Shown: positions 13,580 through 14,261 of the stretch, piece by piece
Numbering within the stretch: the first letter of the stretch is position 1
Layout: every line of letters starts with the position of its first letter
Assembly (NCBI GenBank): GCA_005883365.1
Contig: VAXA01000272.1
Span: 1-14,261 of the forward strand
Direction of reading: 5' to 3'
Source of the DNA: Actinomycetota bacterium
GTDB taxonomy: Bacteria; Actinomycetota; Thermoleophilia; Gaiellales; Gaiellaceae
DNA length: 14,261 bases
Notes under the pieces: model-generated
Told to the model about the DNA's origin: nothing
The model's database searches: none
Seen by the model: only the letters and a program-made list of their open reading frames with translations
Program-made: the position numbers and the translations under genes

Positions 13580-13608
13580 TTGTCCCAAACTTGTCCCAGC
13601 GTCGTCTC
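13580..13608 (+). promoter_or_regulatory. Heptamer direct repeats with 11-bp period, candidate SARP/BTAD operator
   Basis: TTGTCCC (13580-13586), AAAC, TTGTCCC (13591-13597), AGCG, TCGTCTC (13602-13608): two identical and one related heptamer, each separated by 4 bp. SARP-family activators bind exactly this kind of heptamer-plus-4-bp array next to a -10 element (established knowledge). A TAGAAA -10-like box lies at 13614-13619, 35 nt before the regulator ATG. The target gene assignment (self, the divergent operon, or both) is inferred. Confidence 0.6.
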
Positions 13609-13653
13609 AGGCCTAGAAATTGCGTCGACGTAGGAGAAGACTCCAGGATCGAG

Positions 13654-14261
13654 ATGCCCGCTAGCCGTCTCGAGTTCCGGATCCTCGGTCCCCTTTCCGT
13701 CCGTGTGGACGGGTCGCCGGTCGCATTTGGAGGCCCGAAGCAGCGTGCGTTGCTCGCGCTGCTGCTGCTCAGCGCCAATCGCATCGTCTCGCGCGATCGC
13801 CTGGTCGCCGAGCTTTTCCCGGAGCAGAGCGGGAACTCGGCCGACCACGCACTGCGTAATCACGTCTCCCGCCTGCGCAAGGTGTTCGCCGCGGTGGGGA
13901 GCGACGAACCAAGACTCGCGGCGAGGGCACCGGGTTACCTGCTGCGTGTCGAGCCGGGCGAGCTCGATCTCGAGCGCTTCGAGCAACTGGTCTCCGAGGG
14001 CCGTGAGGCGCTCGGCGCGGGGCGCACGGAGGCGGCCGCAACGTTGTTGAGATCGGCGGAGCAACTCTGGGAGGGTCGTCCGTTCGCCGACCTGGAGTTC
14101 GAGCCGTTCGGCCGCCTCGAAGTGGAGCGTCTCGAGGAGCGCCGGCTTGCGGCGGTCGAGGAGCGGATCGACGCCGACCTCGCGCTCGGCCGTCAACTCG
14201 CACTTGTCCCCGAGCTCGAGACCCTCGCTGCCGAGCACCCCTTTCGCGAGCATTTCCGTGC
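13654..14261 (+). CDS. BTAD-domain transcriptional activator, SARP/AfsR-like (3' partial)
   Basis: The frame is open from ATG 13654 to the window end (202 codons), with the end outside. Residues 1-100 form an OmpR-type winged-helix domain: LEFRILGPLSVRVDGSPVAFGGPKQRALLALLLL, then NRIVSRDRLVAELFP, HALRNHVSRLRKVF (recognition helix) and APGYLLRVEPGELD. From about residue 105 the bacterial transcriptional activation domain follows: LDLERFEQLVSEGREAL, AEQLWEGRPFADLEFEPF, EVERLEERRLAAVEERIDADLALGR, ELETLAAEHPFREHFR. This is a DNA-binding activator. It could be a short SARP or the N-terminus of a larger protein with an NB-ARC ATPase, TPR or sensor domain; the cut-off prevents a decision. It is divergent from the DUF4242/secreted protein pair, with an operator-like repeat array between them. 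Confidence 0.92.
   Translation, partial: MPASRLEFRILGPLSVRVDGSPVAFGGPKQRALLALLLLSANRIVSRDRLVAELFPEQSGNSADHALRNHVSRLRKVFAAVGSDEPRLAARAPGYLLRVEPGELDLERFEQLVSEGREALGAGRTEAAATLLRSAEQLWEGRPFADLEFEPFGRLEVERLEERRLAAVEERIDADLALGRQLALVPELETLAAEHPFREHFR

Noticed and set aside
13381..14253. 290-codon minus-strand frame opposite the BTAD gene
   Set aside because: The plus strand encodes a clear winged-helix plus BTAD protein, and the antisense frame has no recognisable features.
1..14261. CRISPR array, transposon or prophage
   Set aside because: No regularly spaced repeats of 25-40 nt, no transposase, integrase or phage structural gene was found on either strand.

Overview
This 14.3 kb window is very GC-rich, with strong G/C preference at third codon positions and Shine-Dalgarno-type starts using ATG, GTG and TTG. 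None of the tRNA genes encodes its 3' CCA. It carries ECF sigma factors paired with single-pass membrane proteins, a DUF4349 gene and a BTAD-type transcriptional activator. Together these suggest a chromosomal segment of a high-GC Actinomycetota. A Thermoleophilia-like lineage (Gaiellales/Solirubrobacterales) is my best guess, but that is inference from gene style, not a search result.

Layout. (1) 1-1558: the 3' end of an unrecognised gene coupled by overlap to a compact fumarylacetoacetase (fahA), the last step of tyrosine/homogentisate breakdown. (2) 1639-1989: a small membrane-anchored coiled-coil protein and a hairpin terminator. (3) 2016-4859: an ABC export-type operon (FtsX/MacB-like permease plus ATPase) behind an 11-bp periodic repeat array, then a small secreted His-containing protein and a terminator. 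(4) 5026-5914: an intact tRNA-Val(CAC), an ~700 bp stretch with no convincing gene but several hairpins, and a truncated second copy of the same tRNA. (5) 5915-7147: an ECF-like sigma factor overlapping a membrane protein that is probably its anti-sigma partner, then a very strong hairpin. (6) 7228-10104: an APC-family permease convergent with, and overlapping, an MFS transporter. (7) 10265-12094: a second ECF sigma factor with a frameshifted DUF4349 membrane partner, then a two-TM small protein. (8) 12140-12354: two tandem tRNA-Ser genes (GCT and CGA). (9) 12684-14261: a minus-strand pair (DUF4242-like protein and a secreted protein, coupled by a 4-nt overlap) divergent from a BTAD/SARP-type regulator that runs off the end. 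The divergent gap holds three heptamer repeats spaced exactly 11 bp apart, the geometry of a SARP operator.

The parts most worth follow-up are the BTAD regulator with its operator and divergent secreted-protein operon, the duplicated and broken tRNA-Val with its hairpin-rich spacer, and the frameshifted DUF4349 partner of the second sigma factor. I found no CRISPR array, transposase, integrase or obvious defence system. No wholly new multi-gene system could be demonstrated from the sequence alone.
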